64,000 bases of DNA from Luteibacter rhizovicinus DSM 16549 (GCF_001887595.1 NZ_CP017480.1:4701487-4765486); one strand, 5' to 3'. Counted from the stretch's first letter, positions 38,557 through 47,483 are shown. Notes: generated from the letters alone by a model not told the origin. Numbers and translations: made by a program.

Positions 38557-38985
38557 ATGACCACGATCATCCAACCCGGTCCCCGTGTCAGCGGGTTTTC
38601 CGCCGCGAGGCAAGACGACATCGGCTACTGCGTGCTCGCCGACCTGAGCAGTCCGCCGACCGATCCCTGGCTGCGCCTGTTCGCCACCCGCTGCGAGGCC
38701 GTGTTTTCCCGGCACACCTCGCCAGACATTCGATGGGTGGAAAACAAGATCTGGTTTCGTGTGCCCTCCCCCGAACTCGTCGGCGAGTACGCTCGCCTGA
38801 TCGTTGAAGCCGCCACGGGTGCCAGCACCGACTATGACGAGCAACAACGCCTCGACGCCGAACGCGCGGATGCCCTGGCACGTAAGTCGCACGATCTCGA
38901 CGACCTGCTCAACCAGGTGAACGCCGCATTGCCCGAGTGGGCCGAACAGGGAGCGCCCGCAAGCCAGGGGAAAGCGACGGGCTGA
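38557..38985 (+). CDS. conserved hypothetical protein
   Basis: 142 aa, no signal peptide or membrane segment. The N-terminal half has a mixed alpha/beta look (YCVLADLSSPPTDPWLRLF, IRWVENKIWFRVPSPELVGEYARLI) and the C-terminal half is a charged helix. GGAGG precedes the ATG at 38557. Divergent from the Nramp gene. I recognise no family. Confidence 0.65.
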   Translation: MTTIIQPGPRVSGFSAARQDDIGYCVLADLSSPPTDPWLRLFATRCEAVFSRHTSPDIRWVENKIWFRVPSPELVGEYARLIVEAATGASTDYDEQQRLDAERADALARKSHDLDDLLNQVNAALPEWAEQGAPASQGKATG

Positions 38986-39020
38986 TACGGTCGGGTCCGC
39001 ACTGACTTCAAGGCTTATCC

Positions 39021-39947
39021 ATGCATCGTGTCCGGATCGCGCTGTTGGCCGCGTCCTTTTTCGTGGCCTGCACCGGCCACGCTGCCACGCGAGGGGCGGC
39101 CGAACCGACCAGCCCCGTGAGCATCGATCTGTGGCCATCGACGCCGCCCGGGGAGGGTCCTGGCCCGCGCGGTCCCGAACGCGTTTCTACCAGCGGCGCC
39201 GTCTCCAACGTGAGCGTGCCGCGCATCGAGATCTACAGCCCGGCCCATCCCAACGGCACGGCGATCATCGTCATCGGCGGTGGCGGTTACGCACGCATCG
39301 GCATGGGGCACGAAGTGATGCCGACGGCGGCATGGCTCGAAACCCAGGGCGTCACCGCCGTGGTCCTTTACTACCGGCTGCCAGCCGACCACTGGCCGGC
39401 GGTCGCTCCCTTCCAGGATGCGCAACGTGCCATCCGCGTCCTGCGCGCGCACGCCCAGCAACTGGGGATCAACCCGGCGCGTGTCGGTGTCCTCGGTTTT
39501 TCCGCCGGGGGCAACCTCGCCGGCATCGCCGAGACGCGCTCCGCCGCCAGCTTCTACCGCCCCGTCGACGCGGCCGACCAACTATCGGCGCGACCCGATT
39601 TCGCGGCGCTGCTCTATCCGGTCATCTCGCTCGAGCAGCCCTACGACACCACCCGCTCCGGCCGCGAGTTATCGACCCAGGCCGATGCGGCGCAGGCGTA
39701 CTCCGTGCAGTTGCACGTGACCCGCAACGCGCCGCCGACCTTCCTCGCCCAGGCCAAGGACGACCCCATCGCGAACATCGGCAACAGCCAGATCATGTAC
39801 GAGGCCCTGAAGAAGAACGGTGTCCCCGCCGAGCTGCATGTGTTCGACACGGGCGGCCACGGCTGGGGCATGGGCACGCCCGGCTCGGAGGTGGCGGCGT
39901 GGCCTGGGTTGTTCGCTACCTGGGCACGACGCAACGGTTTCCTGTGA
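39021..39947 (+). CDS. secreted alpha/beta hydrolase (acetyl-esterase-like)
   Basis: 308 aa with a signal peptide (residues 1-21, ending GHAA). The oxyanion loop IIVIGGGGYARIG precedes the nucleophile motif GFSAGGNLA, and the acid/His part is seen at KDDPIANIGNS and DTGGHGWG. The pattern is that of BD-FAE/acetylxylan-esterase-like periplasmic or secreted esterases, suggesting a role in removing acetyl groups from plant or microbial polysaccharide. Monocistronic. Confidence 0.85.
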   Translation: MHRVRIALLAASFFVACTGHAATRGAAEPTSPVSIDLWPSTPPGEGPGPRGPERVSTSGAVSNVSVPRIEIYSPAHPNGTAIIVIGGGGYARIGMGHEVMPTAAWLETQGVTAVVLYYRLPADHWPAVAPFQDAQRAIRVLRAHAQQLGINPARVGVLGFSAGGNLAGIAETRSAASFYRPVDAADQLSARPDFAALLYPVISLEQPYDTTRSGRELSTQADAAQAYSVQLHVTRNAPPTFLAQAKDDPIANIGNSQIMYEALKKNGVPAELHVFDTGGHGWGMGTPGSEVAAWPGLFATWARRNGFL

Positions 39948-40025
39948 CGTTCTTCACACACCCGCGCTAAAGGCCGGGCGACCCTCGCCGATCTTTCTTA
40001 GGGAAGACCCTGGAGTCGAGACGCC

Positions 40026-40268
40026 ATGCCTGTCCAGCACGCCCGCCACGTCAACCTGCAATTGGTCCTGTCCCAGCTCGAAGCCGAGGGCATCGTCGGC
40101 TACGCCGATCAGGCCGAGCACCTGGGCAACGTCACGGAAGGTCGCCTCGCTGCCATGGCCCAGGGCGGCCCCATCGACGTGTTGTTCTCCCAGCATGTGG
40201 AGTGGGCGCTGCACCGACGAAAGGGCTGGATGGACGAACTGCACGAGGACGATCCGCTGGAGGTGTGA
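40026..40268 (+). CDS. small conserved hypothetical protein
   Basis: 80 aa, acidic (ends DELHEDDPLEV), soluble and helical: NLQLVLSQLEAEGIVGYADQAEHLG followed by GRLAAMAQGGPIDVLFSQHVEWAL. No motif I know. The ATG is preceded by GGAG at a wide (10-base) spacing. Confidence 0.6.
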   Translation: MPVQHARHVNLQLVLSQLEAEGIVGYADQAEHLGNVTEGRLAAMAQGGPIDVLFSQHVEWALHRRKGWMDELHEDDPLEV

Positions 40269-40364
40269 GGCCAGGAGGCCTGTCGCACATCCTTTCGAAA
40301 ACTGAAAGGCGAACGAAAGATTTTACGAAGAGACTCCGCGCTCGTCCCCGCGAAGCTCCCCCAC

Positions 40365-41294
40365 ATGATCGCCCTGCAACGGATTGTTCAGAGCTTCCGC
40401 CAGCGTAACGACTGGCAGTCGCGTCGCTCCCCGCGTGTCTACGCTGCCGCCTACGCGGCGCGATGCCTCGTTGCACCGCTCCGCCACCTGCGCTGGCTCG
40501 GCCTGCTCCAGAGCCACCCCGCCCTGCGCGAGGCCGCGCACCGCGACGGCCGCCTGGTCGAGCGCTGGCAGCACCGTTTCATCAGCCGTCGCTTCAGCGC
40601 GCGTAAGCGACTCGACGCCCTCATGGACCACTACGGCTTCGTCGTCTCGTTGCTACCCCGGGGCCTGCTAGAGCAGATGTACGCCGACGGCCAGGTGGTG
40701 CTTGCCGAGGCCGCGATGAAAAACGGCGAACCGCTGCGCGTGCTGCTCATGCCGCCGACACGCAAGGGCTGCGAAGGCGAACTCAACCTCGCGCTGACGA
40801 CGGTCGACGACACCCTGCTCTTCTCCGTCACCCTCACCGTCCTACCATCCACGGGCGAGCTGCTGGTCGGTTGCCTGCAAGGCCCCAACACCGAGGATGG
40901 CCAGGAGCGTGTGCGCCTGGTCACCCGCCAGTGCCACGGCCTGCGCCCGAAGAACCTGCTGCTTTCCCTGCTGTACGGTTTCGCGGCGCAGCACGGGTTG
41001 CCACGCCTGCGCGGAATCAGCAACGACGGCCATGCGCGCTCGGGGCGGATCAAGGCCAGCTACGACACGTTCTGGATCGAGTCCGCTGGCGTCCTCGCCG
41101 GTGACGGCTTCTTCGACCTGCCGCCGACCGAGCCGGAACGCAGTGAGCTCGAGGTCGCCAGCAAGCATCGCTCGGCCTTCCGCCAGCGCGAGGCGCTGCG
41201 CCGCGAACTCGTTGCCAGCACGCTGTTCGCCCTGAGCCTGCCGACGATCGACGCGATGGACGCCATGCACGAAGAGAGCCTTCGCGCCGCCTGA
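40365..41294 (+). CDS. VirK/YbjX family protein (DUF535)
   Basis: 309 aa. The family is recognised from LEQMYADGQVVLAEAAMKNGEPLRVLL, the central VGCLQGPNTEDGQERVRLVTRQCHGLRPKNLLLSLLYGF and SYDTFWIESAG. VirK/YbjX proteins of enteric bacteria are linked to envelope stress and antimicrobial-peptide resistance; the molecular activity is unknown. No clear signal peptide; stands alone. Confidence 0.85.
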   Translation: MIALQRIVQSFRQRNDWQSRRSPRVYAAAYAARCLVAPLRHLRWLGLLQSHPALREAAHRDGRLVERWQHRFISRRFSARKRLDALMDHYGFVVSLLPRGLLEQMYADGQVVLAEAAMKNGEPLRVLLMPPTRKGCEGELNLALTTVDDTLLFSVTLTVLPSTGELLVGCLQGPNTEDGQERVRLVTRQCHGLRPKNLLLSLLYGFAAQHGLPRLRGISNDGHARSGRIKASYDTFWIESAGVLAGDGFFDLPPTEPERSELEVASKHRSAFRQREALRRELVASTLFALSLPTIDAMDAMHEESLRAA

Positions 41295-41318
41295 TCCTTT
41301 GCGATGGCGCGGGGTCGC

Positions 41319-42179
41319 TCAGCCCACGCGATTCCCGAGGCGACCGATGCCGGCAATCTCGATCTCGATCAGGTCGCCACGGCGTAACGCTGTCGGCGGC
41401 TTGCGTCCGATGCCCACGCCTTCCGGCGTGCCCGTCGCGATGATATCGCCGGGCATCAGGGTGATACCGGCCGAGATCGTTTCGATCAATGTCGGGATGT
41501 CGAAGATGAGGTCGCGCGTGTTCGCGTGCTGGCGACGCTCGCCATTCACCCAACACGACAGGTCGAGCGACGCGCCGTCGATCGCGTCCGCAGTCACCGC
41601 GAACGGTCCCATCGGCGCAAACGTATCGAACGACTTCCCCATGAACCACTGCTTGTGTCGCTTCTGCCAGTCGCGGGCGGTCACGTCGTTGATGATCGTG
41701 TAGCCCCAGACGTGACGCATGGCCTCGGCGCGCGTGATGCCTCGCCCGCCGACGCCGATGATGACGGCCAGCTCGGCCTCGTAGTCGAGGAAGTCGGTCA
41801 CGCCCTCCGCCGCCCAGATGGCTGCACCGTGGCCGATGACGCACTCGGGCGCCTTGGTAAACACGATGGGATCGGTCGGCAGGTCTTCCGGCGCCCCGGT
41901 GTGCCCTGCATCGAAACCGCTGCCGGCGAACTCTTTCGCGTGGGCCGCATAGTTCTTGCCGACACAGAAGAGGTTGCGTCGCGGACGGGGGATCGGGGCG
42001 AGGAGTTCGACGCTCGCGAGGGCCACAGGAGCGCCGCTCGCTCCGGCGGCTCCCGCGAAGACGTCGTGCAGGTCGGACACCGGTCGGCCTGCGACCCTCA
42101 CTGGCGTGACCGAAAGGCCATCGGGCGAGACCTGCCCCACACGGATTTCGCCCTCATGGCGATACGTGGCGTACTTCAT
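41319..42179 (-). CDS. fumarylacetoacetate hydrolase family protein
   Basis: 286 aa. The C-terminal FAH fold carries the metal site DYEAELAVIIG, the NDVTARDWQ loop, PGDIIATGTPEGVG and the N-terminal FCVGKNYAAHAKE. The family includes acylpyruvases and 2-hydroxyhepta-2,4-diene-1,7-dioate isomerase/decarboxylase. It diverges from a marR gene followed by two tautomerase genes, which suggests a short aromatic or dienol degradation unit. Confidence 0.9.
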   Translation of the reverse strand: MKYATYRHEGEIRVGQVSPDGLSVTPVRVAGRPVSDLHDVFAGAAGASGAPVALASVELLAPIPRPRRNLFCVGKNYAAHAKEFAGSGFDAGHTGAPEDLPTDPIVFTKAPECVIGHGAAIWAAEGVTDFLDYEAELAVIIGVGGRGITRAEAMRHVWGYTIINDVTARDWQKRHKQWFMGKSFDTFAPMGPFAVTADAIDGASLDLSCWVNGERRQHANTRDLIFDIPTLIETISAGITLMPGDIIATGTPEGVGIGRKPPTALRRGDLIEIEIAGIGRLGNRVG

Positions 42180-42203
42180 GGGTTTTCGAGCCTCCCGAGG
42201 GCA

Positions 42204-42231
42204 TTGACTTCGTCGATGATGTATTTACACT
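42204..42231 (+). promoter_or_regulatory. promoter of marR
   Basis: TTGACT (42204-42209), 16-base spacer, TACACT (42226-42231). Start of transcription is predicted at about 42238, which is exactly the second candidate ATG of marR. The 52-base divergent gap must also hold the FAH-gene control site. Confidence 0.55.
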
Positions 42232-42237
42232 ATGTAT

Positions 42238-42684
42238 ATGCATCAGTCCATACCCGCCACCGACCTGCCCTGCGCCTGCACCACGATGCGCAAAGCCACC
42301 CGCGCCCTCAGCCGCCTCTACGACGACACGCTGGCGCCCTTGGACGTGACCGTCGCCCAGTTCGGCATCCTCAAGGCGATCTGGCGTGAGCCGGGGCTGG
42401 CGTTAAGTCGCCTGGCCGATGAGATGGTCATGGACCGCACCTCGCTCTACCGAATGCTCACCCCGATGACGTCGGCCGGCTGGATCGCCATCGCTTCGCC
42501 GACGAAGGGCCGGGCCAAGACGGCCACCCTCACCACGGAGGGAGAATCCCTGCTTGTGCAAGCGCGCCAGCTCTGGGACGACGCGCAGAACCGCGTGGTC
42601 GGCACCTACGGCGCCGATCGCTGGCAGGTGCTCGAAAGCGCGATTGCCGAACTGACCCGACTCAGTGTCGGGCTCAACGCCTGA
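42238..42684 (+). CDS. MarR family transcriptional regulator
   Basis: 148 aa (150 aa if the ATG at 42232 is used). The winged helix region reads LSRLADEMVMDRTSLYRMLTPMTSAGWIAI, with the wing at KGRAKTATLTTEGE. A pair of cysteines at the N-terminus (LPCACTTMRK) could be redox- or ligand-sensing. It likely represses itself, the divergent FAH gene and possibly the tautomerase genes that follow on the same strand. Confidence 0.88.
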   Translation: MHQSIPATDLPCACTTMRKATRALSRLYDDTLAPLDVTVAQFGILKAIWREPGLALSRLADEMVMDRTSLYRMLTPMTSAGWIAIASPTKGRAKTATLTTEGESLLVQARQLWDDAQNRVVGTYGADRWQVLESAIAELTRLSVGLNA

Positions 42685-42718
42685 TCCATCTCCTACGCCA
42701 TTCCATCCGGAGACTCCC

Positions 42719-43099
42719 ATGCCCTTCGTCCGCATCGATCTGCTTCGTGGCAAAGACACGTCCTACCGCAGCAAGCTCGGCCAGGCCGTTTACGACGCGC
42801 TGAGCAGTATCGGCGCACCCGAGAACGACCGCTTCCAGGTCATCGCCGAACACGATCCCAACGACCTCATCTTCGATCGCACCTACTTGGGTATCGATCG
42901 CGGCGACAACTTCGTCGCGATACAGATCACCTTCAACGAAGGGCGCACGCTCGAGCAAAAGAAGGCCCTCTACAAGGCCATCGTGAAAAACATGGGCGAT
43001 TCGGTCGGCATGCGTCCGCAGGACGTCTTCATCAACCTGGTCGAAATCAAGAAAGAAAACTGGTCCTTCGGCAACGGCGAAGCGCAATACGCTCCGTAA
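42719..43099 (+). CDS. tautomerase family protein
   Basis: 126 aa beginning MPFVRIDLLRGK; removal of Met exposes the catalytic Pro-1 of the tautomerase superfamily. YRSKLGQAVYDALSSIGAPENDRFQVI and a C-terminal FINLVEIKKENWSFGNG match the fused-dimer Tautomerase_2 type. GGAGA precedes the ATG at 42719. Lies 34 bases after marR, probably in one transcript. Confidence 0.88.
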   Translation: MPFVRIDLLRGKDTSYRSKLGQAVYDALSSIGAPENDRFQVIAEHDPNDLIFDRTYLGIDRGDNFVAIQITFNEGRTLEQKKALYKAIVKNMGDSVGMRPQDVFINLVEIKKENWSFGNGEAQYAP

Positions 43100-43132
43100 C
43101 CCGAACACAGGCGCTCAGTAGTCGCTCCATGC

Positions 43133-43154
43133 GGGAGCCGACTTGTCGGCGAAG
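43133..43154. repeat. degenerate REP-like unit
   Basis: GGGAGCCGACTTGTCGGCGA matches the REP core found at 18053, 33471 and 63352, but is single and lacks an inverted partner. Confidence 0.5.
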
Positions 43155-43192
43155 GGTGCTAGCCAAACGATCCCTGTTGCAGGAACCCAACC

Positions 43193-43645
43193 ATGCCAAC
43201 CTACATCGTCCGCAGCACCCTACCCTCACTCACCGCCCCCACCAAACAACGCATCGCCCAGGCGATCACAGCCGCCCACGCCGACATCACCGGCGCCAAC
43301 ACCTTCTTCGCCCAGGTCGTCTTCGACCACGCCCCGGGCGACGACTGGTTCATCGGCGGCGTGCCCGTTGAAGACGCCACCCTCTTCGTTCACGGCCATG
43401 TTCGCAGCGGCCGCACCGACCACCAGAAGCGGATGCTCGTCGAACGCCTAGTTCGCGATGTCGCCGAAGCGTCAGGCCTGCCAACGCGAGCGATCTGGAT
43501 CTACCTCAGCGAAATCCGCCCCAGCCTCATGGCCGAGTTTGGTCACGTACTTCCGGAGCCCGGTGAAGAAGCGGCGTGGTTCGATGCCCTGCCCGAAGAC
43601 GATCGCCGCAGGCTCGCGGCGATTGCGGAACGTGCACGCTCTTAA
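43193..43645 (+). CDS. tautomerase family protein (cis-CaaD-like)
   Basis: 150 aa beginning MPTYIVRSTLPSLTAPTKQRIA, with potential catalytic Pro-1. VPVEDATLFVHGHVRSGRT and AIWIYLSEIRPSLMAEFG resemble the Tautomerase_3 group, which includes cis-3-chloroacrylic acid dehalogenase. Whether it is a dehalogenase or an isomerase cannot be told. The stop overlaps the 3' end of the convergent hydrolase gene by 4 bases. Confidence 0.82.
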   Translation: MPTYIVRSTLPSLTAPTKQRIAQAITAAHADITGANTFFAQVVFDHAPGDDWFIGGVPVEDATLFVHGHVRSGRTDHQKRMLVERLVRDVAEASGLPTRAIWIYLSEIRPSLMAEFGHVLPEPGEEAAWFDALPEDDRRRLAAIAERARS

Positions 43646-44664
43646 CCCCCTCGCGAAATCCGCACCGCCTGATTGACGGCATCGATGACCACCTGCGGCT
43701 TGTCGTACTGAATGTAGTGTCCCGCATCCGGAACGATTTCGTTCACGCCGCGCGTCGACATCGCAGCCACACGGAGATGCAGCCCTTCCCACGACAGAGT
43801 CTTCCGGTTGCGTTCGTTCTGCGACTCGCCGGTGCGCGTCGGGAAGGGCGAATGCGTAAGCACGATAATCGGCATATCCCCGAAATCACTACGCGTTTTC
43901 CGGGTTTCATCAGCACTGGCGTAGAAGACGTTCTCGCGCTCGGACGCAACGGCGGCCTGCCATTTTTCCGTTGTGCCGTACGCTTCCTGCGCCTGGTTGA
44001 TCGCGGGACTGTACCGCGGGTCGTTCGTATCGCCAAGGCACTTCTCAAACATGGCCGTCCCCTTCACCAGCCCCTTCCGCGCGACATCGACGCATGCGTG
44101 CTGGTCTTTCAGGTACTGGTCGTATTTTTCCTTTTCCCCCGGCGCACCTAGCGCCCAGCCCTCTTTCGATTGGTCTTCGTGCGACCCATCGACGATAACC
44201 ATCCCAGCAACGTCATCACGATATCTATCGGCAAATACACGCACGTTCATGCCTGCCAGCGAATGGCCGACCATCACGTAAGGCGGCTTGACGCCCGCCG
44301 CACGCAGTAACGCGTGAAGATCCTCGGACTGATTGACCGGCGTGCCCGGCCGGTGCGCGGCATCGCTGAAGCCGAGACCTGCGCGGTCGAATGAACAGAC
44401 GCGCGTGGTCTTTGCAATCACCGGCTGGACCATCGCCCAGGAAATCGTCGAATCACCCATGCCTGCATCCAGGATCACCGCCGGTGAACCGGATCCCACG
44501 CAGTACAGATTGAGCCGCTGGCCGCCGCCGATGTCGACCAGAAGAACGGGCCGAGTGTAGATGACGTCATCGATCACGGCAGGCTTGGGCAACGTTGCCT
44601 GCGCGAAACATGGTACCCACGGCGCGAGCAGGCAGAGCGCCGCGATCGTCTTCTTCATCCCCAT
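43642..44664 (-). CDS. secreted alpha/beta hydrolase
   Basis: 340 aa with a signal peptide (residues about 1-22, ending PCFAQA). The nucleophile elbow is GHSLAGMN, an SFDRAGLGFSD strand precedes it, and the catalytic His is in DAGHYIQYDKPQ near the C-terminus. Typical periplasmic epoxide-hydrolase/esterase-like fold; substrate unknown. Next to a divergently or independently read LysR gene on the same strand. Confidence 0.85.
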   Translation of the reverse strand: MGMKKTIAALCLLAPWVPCFAQATLPKPAVIDDVIYTRPVLLVDIGGGQRLNLYCVGSGSPAVILDAGMGDSTISWAMVQPVIAKTTRVCSFDRAGLGFSDAAHRPGTPVNQSEDLHALLRAAGVKPPYVMVGHSLAGMNVRVFADRYRDDVAGMVIVDGSHEDQSKEGWALGAPGEKEKYDQYLKDQHACVDVARKGLVKGTAMFEKCLGDTNDPRYSPAINQAQEAYGTTEKWQAAVASERENVFYASADETRKTRSDFGDMPIIVLTHSPFPTRTGESQNERNRKTLSWEGLHLRVAAMSTRGVNEIVPDAGHYIQYDKPQVVIDAVNQAVRISRGG

Positions 44665-44721
44665 CCCCTATGGCAGTGCCCTCGGTGGGCCCGTTGATTC
44701 TTCCTTCGCCTCGGATCACCG

Positions 44722-45630
44722 TCAACGGTCATGCGGCAGACCGGTCGGTGCGAGCCTATCCGCCATCTCAGCCTGCAGAAAATCGATGAATCGTCTGACC
44801 CGTGGCGGCTGGTAGGTATTCGCGTGATACATCGCGTGAATCGGCGACGGGGCCGACCACGCGGGAGCGTTGACCAGTGCGAGGCGCCCCTCCCGCACGT
44901 CGTCTGCCACCGCCCATTGTTGGCGATAGGCGAACCCGTGACCGCGTATCGCCCACTTGCGGATGACCTCGCTGTCGGTGCACTCGTGATAGCGCCGCAC
45001 GCGAATCGTCGTGTCGCCGAGGCGCCATTCATCGCGCGGGCCTGCGTTTGTGGTGAGTACCAAGGTGGGTAGCTCGACAAGATCTTCGGGTCGCGAAGGC
45101 GTGCCGTGCTTGGCGATACACGCCGGTGAGGCGCAAACCACGCGGCAACTGTCGATCAGATGCCGAGCCACCAGCGCACTGTCCTCCAGCGGCCCGACGC
45201 GAATCGCGACGTCCACGTCATCGGGAACGAATCGAGAAATAGAGTCAGCAAGCGAAAGGACAATCCGCACATCGGGATGGATCGCCATGAATCCATCGAG
45301 GACGTCGAGCAGCAGGTTGCGCCCGAGATCGGACGGCGCAGAAACGCGCAACGTGCCGCTCACCGTGTCGGTGCCACTACGCACGGCGCGCTCGCCTTCC
45401 TTCATCGCATCGATGGCGATGCGGCAATAACCGAGGTAGGTGCGACCTTCGTCAGTGAGGCGAAGCTGTCGTGTGGTCCGTTCGAACAACCGTGCTCCCA
45501 CCGCGGCTTCGATGCGTTGCACGCAGGCGCTGGCTGCCGCCGGCGAAAGCCCAGCACGACGGCCTGCCGCGGACAGGCTACCCAGGTCGGCGGCGTCGAC
45601 GAGCAGCTGCATGTCGCTCAGACGATTCAT
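44722..45630 (-). CDS. LysR family transcriptional regulator
   Basis: 302 aa of the CrgA/DsdC-like LysR group. The HTH is DLGSLSAAGRRAGLSPAAASACVQRIEAAVGARLFER, followed by VSGTLRVSAPSDLGRNLL and an effector domain. It is divergent from the lipocalin-like gene, and a perfect 19-bp palindrome lies 40 bases upstream of its start. Confidence 0.92.
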   Translation of the reverse strand: MNRLSDMQLLVDAADLGSLSAAGRRAGLSPAAASACVQRIEAAVGARLFERTTRQLRLTDEGRTYLGYCRIAIDAMKEGERAVRSGTDTVSGTLRVSAPSDLGRNLLLDVLDGFMAIHPDVRIVLSLADSISRFVPDDVDVAIRVGPLEDSALVARHLIDSCRVVCASPACIAKHGTPSRPEDLVELPTLVLTTNAGPRDEWRLGDTTIRVRRYHECTDSEVIRKWAIRGHGFAYRQQWAVADDVREGRLALVNAPAWSAPSPIHAMYHANTYQPPRVRRFIDFLQAEMADRLAPTGLPHDR

Positions 45631-45670
45631 GGCGTCGCATCCGGTCAGGCGGGTTGCCTGGTCGGATCAT

Positions 45671-45689
45671 CTTCAAATGGCATTTGAAG
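45671..45689. promoter_or_regulatory. palindromic LysR-type operator
   Basis: CTTCAAATG-G-CATTTGAAG: two exact 9-base arms around one G, containing the LysR box pattern T-N11-A. Sits in the gap between the divergent LysR gene and the secreted lipocalin-like gene, 41 bases from the LysR start. Confidence 0.75.
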
Positions 45690-45773
45690 GTCAATGAAGA
45701 ACCAGGCCAATTATCAAAACCCAGGCCGACGGCGAGGATGGCCCTACCCACCCTCACCCAAGGTCCTCCCGTC

Positions 45774-46295
45774 ATGAAGCACGCCCCACTCTTCGCCCTC
45801 GCGACCGTCCTCGCCGTGTCCGCCTCGCCGCTCGCCGCCTCGGCCGCGGACGCTCCCTCGACCGGACCGGGCGTGCTGGCCGGCGCCTGGACCCTGGTCC
45901 GTTGCGACAACGTCTACCCGGATGGCCACCGCGTCGAACTCTACGGGCCGAACCCCGAAGGCCTGTGGCTGATCGATGCGCAGGGCAATTACATGATGGA
46001 TATCGTGCGGGCCAAGCGCATGCCTTTCGCCGTCAACGACAAGTCCAAGGGCACACCGGAGGAATACCGCGCCGCCTCGCTCGACTTCAACGCGCACTAC
46101 GGCACGGTAAGCGTCGAGGGCATGGTCATGCACAGCCATATCAAGCAGGCGTCGTTTCCTAACTGGGACGGCAAAGGCGGCGACAGTACGTTTGTCATCA
46201 AGGGCGACGAGTTGACGTACACCGTGGCGAAGCCATCGAGTGGCGCAGCGGAAGGTGCCCACGGTGAGGTCGTCTGGCGCCGCATGCGTCCGTGA
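45774..46295 (+). CDS. secreted lipocalin-like protein
   Basis: 173 aa with a clear signal peptide (residues 1-25, ending ASA-AD). The mature part (LAGAWTLVRCDNVYPDGHRVELYGPNPEGLWLID ... TFVIKGDELTY ... GEVVWRRM) matches the small lipocalin-like domain found in proteins induced by LysR regulators. Likely a periplasmic binding protein. It has the palindromic operator in its promoter region. An in-frame ATG at 45738 is possible but would move the signal peptide inward. Confidence 0.8.
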   Translation: MKHAPLFALATVLAVSASPLAASAADAPSTGPGVLAGAWTLVRCDNVYPDGHRVELYGPNPEGLWLIDAQGNYMMDIVRAKRMPFAVNDKSKGTPEEYRAASLDFNAHYGTVSVEGMVMHSHIKQASFPNWDGKGGDSTFVIKGDELTYTVAKPSSGAAEGAHGEVVWRRMRP

Positions 46296-46301
46296 CGTGC
46301 C

Positions 46302-46652
46302 TCAGAGCAGGCGAATCCCGAACGGCTTGACGCACACCGCAAACACGGCGAAACACGCGATGGTGATGACGGCACTGAGGCCCAATGCAGGCCAAAAACC
46401 GAACCGCGCGAGCAAGGCGGGAAACGCCAGGAACATCGGCAAGGTCGGCACGACGTACCAGAACGTGTACCACGCGTGGTTGGCGATTTTCTCGGCAGGC
46501 TGTTTCTCGATGTAGAGCCATGTCAGCGCAAGTAGCGTGACCAACGGCAAGGAAGCGATCAGCGCGCCGAGGCGATCGCTTCGCTTTGCCACTTCGGACA
46601 CGGCGACAACCACGGCGGCCGTGATCAGGTATTTGGTGATGATCCAGTACAT
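46302..46652 (-). CDS. DUF3147 family membrane protein
   Basis: 116 aa, four hydrophobic helices: MYWIITKYLITAAVVVAVSEVAKRSDRLGALIASLPLVT, with the AEKIANHAWYTFWYVVPTLPMF segment of DUF3147. An ATG at 46664 would add four residues. Function unknown. It ends 6 bases from the convergent lipocalin-like gene. Confidence 0.82.
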   Translation of the reverse strand: MYWIITKYLITAAVVVAVSEVAKRSDRLGALIASLPLVTLLALTWLYIEKQPAEKIANHAWYTFWYVVPTLPMFLAFPALLARFGFWPALGLSAVITIACFAVFAVCVKPFGIRLL

Positions 46653-46694
46653 GGCTTCCCCCAACAGGTGGTATCGGCAACACCGCTTCTTCGA

Positions 46695-47426
46695 TCAGGC
46701 ATTACCGGTCAATGCCGCCCACACCAGCGAAACACCCGAGCAAAGAATCAGGGCGTCGACCACGTGAGCATAGCGGTTGGCCGGAATGCGGCCCACGATG
46801 GACTTGCCAAAGAACGTTCCCGCCATGAGCGACGCACCGACGATCAGCCCCTGAAGGACGACATCTGCCGACAGCGCGCCGAACTCTCGGAAGGTCGTGA
46901 CCTTGCTCAGGTAAAGCGCCAATGCCGAGGCAGCCTCGGTGCCGAGGAAAGGCCCGCCGACAAGGCCATATGACGTGAAGACAGGAACGCTCAGCGGACC
47001 GGTCGACAGGACGAGCCCGGTCAGGAAGCCGATGGCCGCTCCACACAGGGAGAGCCCCCACAAGGGCATCGGCCGGGACGAGGGACGTAGCCGACGGAGC
47101 GCCAGCATCGACAGGAAGAAAAGCCCGAGCCCTGCATCGATCCATCGCGGCGGCAAGGCAAGAAGCGTTCGCGCGCCAAGGACGGCGGCAGGAACGCCGG
47201 GAGCGGCGTAGGCCAGCAAAGCCTTCCAGTCGATCTCCCGCCACCAGGCGACAACGCGCGAGACGTTCGCGATCACGGCGGCGACAGCCATAACCGGCAC
47301 GGCGTGCTTCGGCCCGAACTGATACGTCAGCACGGGCAGCAGCATCAAGGACGAGCCGGTTCCGATGACGCCGCTAAGACAACCCGCGACGAGACCGACG
47401 ACAAGAACGAGGAAGAAGGAGAACAA
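46695..47426 (-). CDS. TSUP (TauE/SafE) family permease
   Basis: 243 aa with about eight helices. The N-terminal LVAGCLSGVIGTGSSLMLLPVLTYQFGPKHAVPV and the repeated GFLTGLVLSTGPLSVPVF are the duplicated signature of the TSUP family, which exports sulfite, sulfonates or similar anions. The substrate is not evident. Lies 42 bases upstream of the DUF3147 gene, so these two may be co-transcribed. Confidence 0.88.
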   Translation of the reverse strand: MFSFFLVLVVGLVAGCLSGVIGTGSSLMLLPVLTYQFGPKHAVPVMAVAAVIANVSRVVAWWREIDWKALLAYAAPGVPAAVLGARTLLALPPRWIDAGLGLFFLSMLALRRLRPSSRPMPLWGLSLCGAAIGFLTGLVLSTGPLSVPVFTSYGLVGGPFLGTEAASALALYLSKVTTFREFGALSADVVLQGLIVGASLMAGTFFGKSIVGRIPANRYAHVVDALILCSGVSLVWAALTGNA

Positions 47427-47449
47427 GCGAAACCAGTGAATTCAGCGGA

Positions 47450-47483
47450 CCGGTGATTCTAGCTTCTCAGCCAGAATCACCGG
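47450..47483 (-). terminator. hairpin after the TPR protein gene
   Basis: Perfect 11-bp stem (47450-47460 with 47473-47483) around a 12-base loop, between the TPR gene stop and the TSUP start. No T-run follows on the minus strand, so it may stop transcription weakly or protect the mRNA end. Confidence 0.5.
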
